Source: Daphnia carinata (taxonomy: Eukaryota > Arthropoda > Branchiopoda > Diplostraca > Daphniidae). From it: 64,000 nucleotides of DNA. Below, piece by piece: positions 53,693-64,000 of this stretch (its first letter is position 1; each line of letters starts with the position of its first letter). The notes beneath the pieces are model-generated. The model searched no databases. It saw nothing but the letters and a program-made list of their open reading frames with translations, and was not told the origin of the DNA. The stretch is taken from assembly GCF_022539665.2 (NCBI RefSeq), contig NC_081333.1, positions 558,001 through 622,000 on the forward strand, in the 5' to 3' direction. Made by a program: the position numbers and the translations under genes.

Positions 53693-54293
53693 ATACAATT
53701 TGACAAACACACTCGAACAGTCTGTTACAATTTTCTGTTGGTTAAGTAGCAAAGCAGTGTACACCAATACTTTTTACTTTTAGCCTTCTCACTTTTTCAT
53801 TTTAGGCTAAATCCTAGATATGACATTAAATACATGGTAAGACATTATTTCTGGTGAGTTTCATCCAATTCCATGAGATGTTATATTTTGCTGATTTTGA
53901 CAAAAGTGGAAAGGCTTATTGCCTTCCTACTTTTTCAATTTTGGCTAAAATTTAGAAATCCTTAAAATACATGATTTTGATAGAGAATTCAATGAGGATC
54001 ATGAAAACCAATATAGTTTTTATGTGCGACTTATAGTTTTTTAGTTAGCCTAGTTTGATTGATATTTCCAGCATCGAAATCTATTTTTACGATATTTCTG
54101 TTAACAGATGGCGTTGGCGATAGTAAACAAACAAAAATCTCTTTAATTGCGTTTTATTCGGAAACTTCACCCCTAAATGAAAAACTAAGGCTATATTCTG
54201 AATCAGCGTTCAACACTGATTATTTCTGGTGAGTTTCATCCAATTCCATGAGATGTTATATTTTGCTGATTTTGACAAAAGTGGGAAGGCTAT
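53693..54293. repeat. Degenerate direct repeats beside the inverted duplication
   Basis: A unit of about 73 bp (GGTGAGTTTCATCCAATTCC within it) occurs at 53844-53918 and again at 54219-54290, the second ending where the left arm of the inverted duplication begins. A second unit (CTTTTTCA, then GGCTAAA, then TACATG) occurs at 53782-53836 and 53922-53975. No coding capacity. Confidence 0.7.
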
Positions 54294-56505
54294 TATGGCA
54301 ATCCGTTTTACATAAAAAAAAAAAAAAAAAAAAAAAATGGCGGAAAAAAAAAAAATCGCACTTTTTTCTCTTTTTTCTACCCGTAGCCATCTATCAGTCG
54401 GTTTCGTTATTACAGGCATGTAAGCAATTTGAGTTAATTGTATCCCATTAGCAGTTAATTGAGTAGCGTGGCTGGAGAACAACGCGTGGCTGGAGGAACA
54501 ATTGAAAAATGGATAAGATAATAAAACAAAAAAATGGTAAGTATAAACATTATTGTATTGGTTTTCAATTATTAATTATTGTTTATTAGATCAAATTATG
54601 AAGCTGCAGGCCCAATTATTGGAACAACACAAAATATTAGATAACAGCAAAGCTAAGGATGGTAAGGCCTAATATGTAATGATTCTATTTATTTGCTTTT
54701 ATTCATTTGTGTTTTGTAGCTCAAATTTTGAGTCTACAAGCTCAGCTAGGGGAAAAGAACAAATTGGAACAGAACAGTTTCCAAACAGTGAAGGAGGTTT
54801 TTCCAAACTCATCCCTTACTGAACATGAGGATGAATTGGCATTAGGCGAACACAGTCAGGTACCTAAACTTTTCAAATAAGAATTCAAAATAAGTATAGA
54901 ATTTTAACAAACAATTATTTATTATTTAGTTATTCAGTCTACCACCTGACAGTGTGTTAAAGTTAAATTCTGTTAGTGCTGCATTAAAAGAATTGTTAGT
55001 AATAAGTCCATGCAGCGAAGGAAGTGAACAATTGTGGGACCGTATTTGGGCTGAAAAATGGGTGTGGTAAGGAAACCCAGAAATAGCACGAGTTCAACAT
55101 AAAACATAAATTAGGTACTTTTCGGTTTTTTGTCTATCGAAAAAGTATTTTTAATGCTATTATTTTGCATTCACAGAATTTTAGTGGGGGATCAAGTCAA
55201 GTCTGGAAGTGTTACAGGATGGAAGAGTGAGCCTACAGTTGAAAAACACTGAAAGCGCATTACCATTAAGGTATGAGGTAAAGTAATAGAGTATGCAAAT
55301 TGTCTAATGAGAAGTACCATCTTGTGTGAATGAATCCTGTGTAACAGCAATCCTTTATAGTTCTGTCACAGCTAGAAGCCTCAAATAATTCTGCTTCTCT
55401 TGCTAAAGAACAACTTGTCCTTTACGTTCAGAGTGTTGGTGAAGCTGGGTACTTAAATGGCCCTAAAGATGTTTCATTTCGTTGGCATTGCAGCAATGAA
55501 CATCATACATGGACTTTTTAGGTATGAAAGGAATTTTCTTGAAAATTTTTTGAATTTATGACAAAGCATTTCTCCTGCTTTTTGCCAACCATGTCTAATC
55601 TAAAAAAAAAATTTTATCCAATAGGAAAGGATTTTCAGCATACTGGGAACACAACTATCAACAATGCAACATTCTAGGGGTGCTATTTTATCATTTAAGA
55701 GCCTTATACAATGATTTTCATCTGCAATTTGTATGGCCTTTCCCAAGCTTCTGCCAGCAATTGAATCTATAAGTCATGTAAGTCACATGAGCAACAATTG
55801 AGATGCTTAATGGTGTTTTTCTTTTCTCAGCATAGGTTAATAGTAACATTGGATCTGAAAAGATTCTTGGTTGGGGCAAGACACTGAATAAATTGTATTG
55901 ATTGGATGGATGACATGACATTGCTATACTTAATTCGATTCCCCAGACGGTATTTGATATTAAAAAAATTGAAGTGCATATCTGGGCTCCCTTCTTTTCT
56001 GAAGCCCCGTTTCCCCTTGACTCATAATAAGCCCGTAGGGGGTCATGCCCCTACTGTACGGTATATATAAAAACAACATATACCGAGGTTTGGAGGGCTC
56101 TGGCCGGAAAGGGGACGTGGGGTGCCGCTTCGTCCGATGATGTGTTCACGGAGGGTGACGTGGCTGCCCACAAATCCGAACTAAAGGTTAATCGCTCCTG
56201 TAAAAATGTTCCAAATCTTCAGCTCTTCTTCCGGCTTCTCTTAGCCAATCACCGGGTAATCTCCCCGGTGGGTCAACAAGGCAGTGTCTCCCCCTGCCTG
56301 GGTTGACGGCAACTTTTGAAAGGGCTATTGTGCCTTTTTAAAGTTGCAAAAATAATTGTAATGTGCAGAAAATTGTCAATAAATTTTTTTTTATAAAATG
56401 TTTTTTGCAAAATTTTTTTCTTTCATTGTCTGTGTTCACACATTTGTTGTTTCGCTTTGTTCACACATTACATTTATCAACTTTTTTTTTTATTTAGCTT
56501 GCTCA
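54294..56505. repeat. Left arm of a 5-kb inverted duplication
   Basis: Matches 57125-59307 in reverse complement over about 2.2 kb, with only scattered base changes and a few homopolymer-length differences. The outer end is ATGGCAATCCGTTTTACA followed by a long A run; the inner end is about ACATTACATTTATCAA plus a T run. It includes a full multi-exon frame and, nearer the centre, a GC-richer block containing CCGGGTAATCTCCCCGG. Confidence 0.92.
54509..55521 (+). CDS. Unrecognised multi-exon gene, left-arm copy
   Basis: Inferred exons: 54509-54536, 54590-54661, 54720-54859, 54930-55061, 55185-55277, 55348-55521, about 212 residues to TAG at 55519-55521. It opens MDKIIKQKNDQIMKLQAQLL, a coiled coil with two QAQL heptad stretches, then an acidic linker and a segment LFSLPPDSVLKLNSVSAAL with no family I can name, ending FRWHCSNEHHTWTF. 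A further exon in both arms (in this arm about 55626-55771, ending QLNL then stop) would extend the protein by about 49 residues, but here a five-T run puts TAG in frame exactly at the splice site; the other copy has four Ts and reads on. Splicing between exons 4 and 5 (AAATGG then TGGGGG) is the least certain join. Confidence 0.5.
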
Positions 56506-56659
56506 ATTCATTTTTATGGTTTTTGCCACCGTTGTATCGCTTATCTGTTAGTATTCAATTAGTATTTATTACACTTCTTGAATTCTTGAACTTAGACAAG
56601 GAACAACGTGTAATACCTGGATATTTTCTGAAGTAATTTTATACTTGTAGATTTTTTTA

Positions 56660-56730
56660 CTGGTATGGGAATCGATCCCCAGACATTCAGCGTACAACGC
56701 CGATGCTCTAACATTGAGCCACGAGATATA
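56660..56730 (-). pseudogene. tRNA-like sequence 1
   Basis: Read on the minus strand: a D-arm GCTC-AATGTTA-GAGC, then a five-pair anticodon stem TCGGC/GCTGA around loop GTTGTAC, and a B-box-like GGATCGATTCC. The T loop looks one base short and the acceptor halves do not pair, so a degenerate or tRNA-derived element is more likely than a working tRNA. Confidence 0.4.
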
Positions 56731-56830
56731 TCTATCATATTATATCTTTTATGGCATATCATATGTTATAGTCTAGGATGTTTATGTAGTCTTTCACAAG
56801 TATATATTTATCTTTTTATAGCTTTCAAAA

Positions 56831-56898
56831 TGTTCATAGCTCTGTGGTAGAGCATTCAGCTGCGGTAACTGTTACCCTGGGTTCAAACCTTAATAGAT
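56831..56898 (+). pseudogene. tRNA-like sequence 2
   Basis: D-arm GCTC-TGTGGTA-GAGC and B box GGGTTCAAACC are clear. The middle does not make a standard anticodon stem (a GGTAA/TTACC hairpin is present instead), and the acceptor ends do not pair. Confidence 0.35.
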
Positions 56899-56982
56899 GT
56901 ATAAAGATCTACGTTTCAATTTTATTCAAAGTGTAAATGCAAGTCCGCAAGCGACTAGAAAAAAGCTAACCTGTCATCATAT

Positions 56983-57048
56983 GATTCATGGCTCATTGGT
57001 ATAGCATCGGCGCGGTATGCCGATCATCCAGGGTTCGATCCCTGAATA
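56983..57048 (+). pseudogene. tRNA-like sequence 3
   Basis: A-box-like TGGCTCATTGGTATAGCA, a perfect anticodon-type stem (TCGGC/GCCGA, loop GCGGTAT), and a B box GGGTTCGATCC. As in copy 1, the T loop appears one base short and acceptor halves fail to pair. It shares AGCATCGGCG with copy 1, so the two are related. Confidence 0.4.
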
Positions 57049-57124
57049 ATAATAGAATGCTTACAGATAAACGATAAACCAATGGAAACAATGCTTACCA
57101 TTAAAGGTGACAAAACAAATAAAG

Positions 57125-59307
57125 CATAGCAAAAAAAAAAAAAATTGATAAATGTAATGTATGAACACAGCTAACAAAGACAATGAAAGTAACACATTTT
57201 GCAAAAAATATTTTATAAAAAAAATTTTATTGACAATTCTCTGCACATTACAATTATCTTTGCAACTTTAAAAAGGCACAATAGCCCTTTCAAAAGTTGC
57301 CGTCAACCCAGGCAGGGGGAGACACTGCCTTGTTGACCCACCGGGGAGATTACCCGGTGATTGGCTAAGAGAAGCCGGAAGAAGAGCTGAAGATTTGGAA
57401 CATTTTTACAGGAGCGATTAACCTTTAGTTCGGATTTGTGGGCAGCCACGTCACCCTCCGTGAACACATCATCGGACTAAGCGGCACCCCACGTCCCCTT
57501 TCCGGCCAGAGCCCTCCAAACCTCGGTATATGTTGTTTTTATATATACCGTACAGTAGGGGCATGACCCCCTACGGGCTTATTATGAGTCAAGGGGAAAC
57601 GGGGCTTCAGAAAAGAAGGGAGCCCAGATATGCACTTCAATTTTTTAAATATCAAATACCGTCTGGGGAATCGAATTAAGTATAGCAATGTCATGTCATC
57701 CATCCAATCAATACAATTTATTCAATGTCTTGCCCCAACCAAGAATCTTTTCAGATCCAATGTTACTATTAACCTATGCTGAGAAAAGAAAAACACCATT
57801 AAGCATCTCAATTGTTGCTCATGTGACTTACATGACTTATAGATTCAATTTCTGGCAGAAGCTTGGGAAAGGCCATACAAATTGCAGATGAAAATCATTG
57901 TATAAGGCTCTTGAATGATAAAATTGCACCCCTAGAATGTTGCATTGTTGATAGTTGTGTTCCCAGTATGCTGAAAATCCTTTCCTATTGGATAATTTTT
58001 TTTTTAGATTAGACATGGTTGGCAAAAAGCAGAAGAAATGCTTTGTCATAAATTCAAAAAATTTTCAAGAAAATTCCTTTCATACCTAAAAGTCCATGTA
58101 TGATGTTCATCGCTGCAATGCCAACGAAATGAAACATCTTTAGGGCCATTTAAGTACCCAGCTTCACCAACACTCTGAACGTAAAGGACAAGTTGTTCTT
58201 TAGCAAGAGAAGCAGAATTATTTGAGGCTTCTAGCTGTGACAGAACTATAAAGGATTGCTGTTACACAGGATTCATTCACACAAGATGGTACTTCTCATT
58301 AGACAATATGCATACTCTATTACTTTACCTCATACCTTAATGGTAATGCACTTTCAGTGTTTTTCAACTGTAGGCTCACTCTTCCATCCTGTAACACTTC
58401 CAGACTTGACTTGATCCCCCACTAAAATCCTGTGAATGCAAAATAATAGCACTAAAAATACTTTTTCAATAGACAAAAAACCGAAAAGTACCTAATTTAT
58501 GTTTTATGTTGAACTCGTGCTATTTCTGGGTTTCCGTACCACACCCATTTTCAGCCCAAATACGGTCCCACAATTGTTCACTTCCTTCGCTGCATGGACT
58601 TATTACTAACAATTCTTTTAGTGCAGCACTAACAGAATTTAACTTTAACACACTGTCAGGTGGTAGACTGAATAACTAAACAATAAATAATTGTTTGTTA
58701 AAATTCTATACTTATTTTGAATTCTTATTTGAAAAGTTTAGGTACCTGACTGTGTTCGCCTAATGCCAATTCATCCTCATGTTCAGTTAGGGATGAGTTT
58801 GGAAAAACCTCCTTCACTGTTTGGAAACTGTTCTGTTCCAATTTGTTCTTTTCCCCTAGCTGAGCTTGTAGACTCAAAATTTGAGCTACAAAACACAAAT
58901 GAATAAAAGCAAATAAATAGAATCATTACATATTAGGCCTTACCATCCTTAGCTTTGCTGTTATCTAATATTTTGTGTTGTTCCAATAATTGGGCCTGCA
59001 GCTTCATAATTTGATCTAATAAACAATAATTAATAATTGAAAACCAATATAATAATGTTTATACTTACCATTTTTTTGTTTTATTATCTTATCCATTTTT
59101 CAATTGTTCCTCCAGCCACGCGTTATTCTCTCCATCCACGCTACTGAACTAACTGCGAATGGCATCCAATGGACTTAAATTGCCTACGCCAGTAATAACG
59201 AGTCTGAGCGATAGATGGCTACCTGTCGGAAAAAAAGAAAAAAGTGTGATTTTTTTTTTTTTTTTGGCGAATTTTTTTTTTTTTTTGTGTAAAACGGATT
59301 GCCATAT
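57125..59307. repeat. Right arm of the 5-kb inverted duplication
   Basis: Reverse complement of 54294-56505. Beyond 59307 the sequence no longer matches the left flank (GGGCAATCTGATTCATCCCC on the right against AAGTGGGAAGGCTATT on the left), so the boundary is sharp at the outer end. Confidence 0.92.
57837..59096 (-). pseudogene. Unrecognised multi-exon gene, right-arm copy
   Basis: Minus-strand copy of the left-arm gene, with ATG at 59096 and final stop at 57837-57839. It reads through the splice site that is closed by TAG in the left copy (four Ts), giving a C-terminus with RKGFSAYWEHNYQQCN and ending QKLNL. However, in the exon corresponding to left-arm exon 4 it has four As (about 58546-58552) where the left copy has five, shifting the frame before the conserved AEKW junction. 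Thus neither copy is intact as read; each is interrupted at a different homopolymer. This could be real decay of both copies or base-calling error. Confidence 0.5.
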
Positions 59308-61356
59308 ACCTGGGCAATCTGATTCATCCCCCGGAAACTGCTTTAAAATATTTCCAAAATATCACATGCAGTTATCAAAAACCTGTATTTTAATTCTTAA
59401 AAAGTTACAACAAATAAGAAAACAAACATTATTCTTGAAATATTATAATTGATTACAATATTTTCCGTAATTTTGACATCGCGTACAGTGATGAAGCTCA
59501 CATATTCATTTATTTCATCAAATACCAAATATGTCTTCATCCATGACACAAATGGGGTATTCCTAGCGCTTAATCTACGACTGGTACAAAACAACGATTA
59601 TTATGTATAAGTTATTCTGGAACAGGATCTGAATTAAAGCTATCTATGAAAACGTAATTAGTCGAAATTCAAATAGCCGACGAAACAAATATTAGAAAAT
59701 GAAATAGTCTTGGGATCAATCATTTCTGACTTATCCGTTCGATGTGCCGACGAGGAAAATTTGCATCACGAGAACAACAATTTTGCAAAAAAGACGATTT
59801 CAAAAGGAACTAAGATAAACATCAGTAGGAATAGGCATAATCCAGTAACATACAGTAAATTTTTTAAAAATTGAATGCAGATGAAAACATATACATCACA
59901 AAGATTACCGAATAACAAACACATTTGTACCAGATTGATCAATAATAATAATAAATAGATTCGTGTTTATGCTTGTATTCAATTTCATTGAGTACTTTAC
60001 GGTGTCGTCTCGTTCACCATGATCTTTTACAGAATGGCAAGCGGGATTTTTCATTTAACGGTTCAGACGAGGAACTACATCTGATAGAGCAGATTTCAGT
60101 TTCGAAGATTCTTTTTTCCCTGTGATTTTCTTTTCCTTGCTGTATTTTCGGTCAGGCGAAGGCAATTGATTATTTTTATTTATATAACAAACGTCTGAAA
60201 GTTCCATGCCCTTTTGTTTTTATTTTACGAAAAGCGAGATAATCGGCATTACGGATAATCCATTCAGAAACCTACTGGATTTCTTGTCTGAATAATAGTT
60301 TCATTACGAGGTTCAACGATTGGCGATGATCTCCGGTGAGCGTCAAACACCACCATATTGATAAGAGGAAACAACTTACGGGGCCCGAAAAACATTCAAT
60401 AAAAACGTAGATATCAAACGACCAGGAATACAGGAAACATCTAATTACCTAGCGACAATTGAATATAGCATTGGACGAGAAGCTTAATAACTTTGTGACC
60501 CATAACACTATCAAGTATAAGACAACTCGGATTTATTTGACTAGACTATGTTCAGTAAAAACCTGGAAACCTTTGCTCCAAATCAAAGTGAAAAATTGGT
60601 TCCAGCTAACCAATTCGCTAACATCCCCATATTAAGGAGTTTCTTGTTGCAGACTTACAGCTTGAACTTCATTCGTTACCTTATAAGAAAATTTCCTGCA
60701 CAGCAGATACATATATACGTTTTGTGTATATATATATGATATAAATAATCATAAATCAACAATAAAACAAGCATGCATCCATTGCAATCAAGTAACAGTC
60801 CTCAACATGGGCTAAAGTAACTCTTTTTTTGTTTTTGTTTTTTTGTTATTCTGAAATCTCTTCCGTCTTCATTTTTAAATTGAGTTGTTTTAAAAAATTT
60901 CTGTATGCTTTTATAATAGCTTAGGTAATGGAATGGGAAATTTCTTATATATGTTTTAAGACATACGCAACATAACTGCTATAAACGGAACATAAAAAAG
61001 GGTATACGTTGACTGCTAAAACTTTAAAGTAATTCACGAACCAGCAAGGAAAGAGGCATGGTACGATTTTACCTTTTTTTTTCTTTCAAAGAAAGCAGAG
61101 ACAGGGGAAACTAGAGATCAAATAAATATATAAAGAGGAAAAACAATTGTGTGATTGGGATCAGTAGATCTACGTATGGTGCATGCTGGACAAGAACAAA
61201 TTTTCATAGTTTTTTTTTATTTTTGAAAAAAATCTGTAGGGTTACCTATTGCCGACGATTTTGAGAGCCCACAGGAAGGTGGGTTGTGCCCCTCTCTTCC
61301 GTGATAGAAAGAAAATTTCAACACGTTGAGGTGAGATTGGCTTTGACCCCAAATTT
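59308..61356. other. Intergenic and DGK 3' flank
   Basis: AT-rich, with a TA dinucleotide run near 60725 and several poly-T runs. The part nearest 61356 is the 3' UTR of the minus-strand diacylglycerol kinase. No other gene was found; the short frame at 60548-60739 is not convincing. Confidence 0.45.
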
Positions 61357-64000
61357 TCACACGGTCGTTGAATAGATCTGCGTTTTGTTACCCGGGGTAG
61401 ATTGAGATTCGTCGAAGCCACTGTTGTCCAACTCAGATGTTGCTGGAATCACCGCAGGGCAACGGATTTTACTGTTTCCAGCAGTATGATTGCTCGTCTG
61501 GCTCATCGCGCTGCTTGGGATATTTCCTTTCTTCTTTTTTAACATGGTAGCCTGTGAGTTCATTAAACATTTAATCAATCTGTTTACGTAGAAACTTTAT
61601 ACGCACTCTAAAATCGAACTTTATTTTTATTTTTACCACTCGAAAGAGTACGCTCTTTGAAAGTTCCTACAACACCGAAGAAACCTAATACTCCTAGTGA
61701 TAGGGTAACCATGCTCCAATTAGCCAGGATAGATAAGCATTTAAAAACTAAAAAGACCTCACTACGGCGGTACGAAGTAGTCGGAATATGAAAATACTTT
61801 AACAGTCAGGTGGGAAAAGCCAAGCGAAGATTGAGGTATTGAACATGAATCGATGGTAAATTAGGAAGAACACGCGGGTGCGAATTGGCTCAAGATTTAA
61901 TTGCGAAAAAGCGCTCAAAACTCCCATTTACGAACGCATAAACTTCTACTTTTCCAGCTAATTCCTACACTGGCAAGCGAAAATCAAGAAAAACGACCTT
62001 GGTATAGAAGAAAAAACCTATACTTCGAACGGTTTTTAATTTGATAGTTAAGCACAAATTAAATTGGCATCGATGTAAGCCATAACCAGTGGATAGAGGA
62101 CGGAAACGCCCATGTAGTACACCTCATTTTCATGTCAATGAACCGCCTTGTTTGTCTGTTTTTGTGTATCGTTTGTTGTTTGTGTTCGGCGTGTTTGTCT
62201 CCATTTGTCTATAGTATCAGGACTCGAAATTTAAACAACCGATTTGGTCGCTCTCAGCTGGCTCCAATGATTTACTGTAGGACCATCTATTTAGTCTACA
62301 CAGCCGATCATAAAAGCTGTTCAACGGGATCAAAACATCTAAATCCTTCCAGATCACATAAAGCTTTCTGTCGATTTCCGTTTCAACTTTTATTTACCGA
62401 ATTAAGTCTTTAAACGAGGCCGGTCGACAGTTAAACACTAAATCCGCTAATATTTTACCATATCGTAATAACTCCGGACTAGTTGGCGCTAAGCAATATA
62501 TCATACTCTAAGCTGGCAATCTCCGACACTTCTAATTGTCGCGAGGATTCTGCAACCAATTGGTGCGAGATTTTAAAATCAAACGGTCTTGTAAGATTGC
62601 CTCCCTCGAACATTGAGACAATTTTCGGGTAAGGGATCCTCCGCCCCCAGTTTCTTTTGAAATTCTCAGAATAAAAGACAAGGCATTGCTGAGAAATAAT
62701 GTACGCCGAGAAATACTCTTATCAACGGATGAGTGTTAAAACCTGACCGCCCTGATATACGCGCAATTCTTTTTGGGTAGTAATTACAAAAGTTCTAGAA
62801 ATTAAATACGTTTTTTTACCTTCAATGCTGATTTCAGCACAACTATTTCGCCAGCACATTGAATCCAAGGTTCACCGTCCACTTGAATTGGTAGTTCGCT
62901 GTTCATACGTATACGAATATGTCCACCCTGTTTGTTTTTTTTTTTTTTTTTTTTTAAAGAAAATGGGTGTTTCAATGTTTGAAGTTAGTTTATCATCTTT
63001 ATGTTAGACCTGTGCAATCCTTATGGCAGAGCGTAGTCCCGACTGAATTTGACCCAAATGGAGGACGCCGGTAACGCCTACAACTTCGAGCATGCCATCC
63101 CAATGATTTGGCACTGAGAACTGGTCGTCACGTTCAAAGCCCCATGGGTTCGCACCCGATCCCCAGCTGAAAATCAAACACCAAGTTAACCAATCTTGAA
63201 TTCATTCTTCCTTCCCTTGAACTATATTACCTTAAAATATTAAGAATGATGATTCCTTCAACAGGTGGTAGTTCCACGATTTTACCGTCTACTTCTAACC
63301 GGATTTCTTTGTGCATGTCTTTGCACATTTTGCGTCCCATCATTTTGCGTATGCCCATTTTAACATAAACGCCCTTGTTATGCAAGCTGGGAAAAAGAGA
63401 AACGAAATTATGTTCCAAAGAGGTGAAACGGATACCTCTTCGTGATACTTTATAAAACGATGCTTGAAAACATATGAATCCATGCAATCACTTACCGGCT
63501 ATTGAACTTATTGGGATTTTCTTCTCGAGCATTATGAAAATCCAGGCAAAGATCGGCGTCGATTCCAATTCCAAAATAGTTGTTCATAACAAATATTTGG
63601 GTGTTGTCCTCGTTGGAAATGGCTGTCGATGTTGACATGACGCCACCTGTTCCACAGCCACCTTTACCGTCCTCAAATAGTTTCTCGTCCGATGGATGAA
63701 AAACCACGGTCCATCTATCAAGTCGAATTTCTTCGGCTTCTATGACATCTCGTAACAAATTAAGGGGATCTTCTCCTCCAGTATAACCTGAATAAACGAA
63801 ATTTTGTTTTTATTAAAGGGTATTTTTTTTTGAATAGTTAACGTTGAAAAGGTACCTGATCCCCAGCGCAAGACGCGGGCCAAATCATTTCCGGTGCCAA
63901 GTGGAACAATTGCACAAGGAGGTGAGGAACATTCGCTGTCCTGACCTACATTGTCGAGGCACTGTAGGACCCATCCAATCGTACCATCGCCACCACACAC
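61357..64000 (-). CDS. Diacylglycerol kinase, theta type (3' part)
   Basis: Minus-strand exons: 63856-64000 (runs off the window), 63496-63787, 63231-63386, 63010-63166, 62820-62927, 61357-61551; the last intron is about 1.27 kb. Phases are consistent. The catalytic motif [12 protein letters not shown] is followed by [20 protein letters not shown], then the accessory domain: [74 protein letters not shown]. The order and strings fit DGK theta (human [25 protein letters not shown]). It phosphorylates diacylglycerol to phosphatidic acid at membranes. The C-terminal tail is Ser/Thr-rich with MLKKKKGN after the fold. C1 and Ras-association domains should lie beyond the window. Confidence 0.93.

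Larger units (their letters stand above)
56506..57124. other. Spacer of the inverted duplication
   Basis: Unique sequence of about 620 bp between the arms. It holds three tRNA-like sequences, listed separately. No protein frame of interest. Confidence 0.7.

Noticed and set aside
57688-57891. Plus-strand and mirror minus-strand (55718-55921) 67-codon frames, near identical
   Set aside because: They are antisense to the final exon of the palindromic gene and are identical only because the arms are.
54294-59307. A DNA transposon or retroelement explanation for the inverted duplication
   Set aside because: No transposase, integrase or reverse transcriptase was seen and no clear target duplication; kept open pending a genome-wide copy search.

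Overview
This is a eukaryotic nuclear window from an arthropod. Best guess is a branchiopod crustacean such as Daphnia: protein-coding genes are split into many short exons by mostly 50-80 bp GT-AG introns, the background is AT-rich with many poly-A/T runs, and the best family matches are arthropod-type (Akap200, mRpL40 and others). The genus is inferred from gene style; no marker gene proves it.

Layout. 5.7-10.3 kb (+): an Akap200/MARCKS-like scaffold gene with a probable internal second promoter. 12.8-15.0 kb (-): a CCDC9-like coiled-coil gene. 17.4-19.9 kb (-): UDP-glucose pyrophosphorylase, divergent from 20.6-23.8 kb (+) DCAF8, a CUL4-DDB1 WD40 receptor. 24.4-33.0 kb (+): a giant SPA17-like gene coding for an N-terminal RIIa docking domain, about 600 or more acidic residues and about 17 IQ motifs, three of them in near-identical 186-bp units. 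34.7-38.5 kb (-): an ankyrin-repeat protein fused to a Mab-21/cGAS-type nucleotidyltransferase. 40.1-40.9 kb (+): mitochondrial ribosomal protein L40. 44.3-46.4 kb (+): a small secreted IGFBP-type cysteine-rich protein. 47.8-49.7 and 50.3-51.3 kb (+): RFC4 and TIPIN, two replication-fork proteins side by side. 52.5-53.7 kb (+): UPRT-family protein. 54.3-59.3 kb: a large inverted duplication with arms of about 2.2 kb, each carrying a copy of an unrecognised multi-exon gene, around a spacer with three tRNA-like sequences. 61.4-64 kb (-): the 3' part of a diacylglycerol kinase theta-type gene that runs off the window.

Most genes are housekeeping and unrelated in pathway. The parts most worth attention are the ankyrin-Mab21 fusion (a candidate cGAS-like receptor with its catalytic acidic residues in place), the expanded RIIa-IQ protein with its young tandem repeats and broken segment, the palindromic gene pair in which each copy carries a different single-base homopolymer difference, and two palindromic mobile-element-like repeats sharing the core AAGCCCGAC.

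Exon models were built by hand from reading frame, GT/AG sites and phase. Except where stated, phases close exactly for every gene. Many apparent ORF starts in this DNA are TTG or GTG codons inside exons and were not taken as starts.
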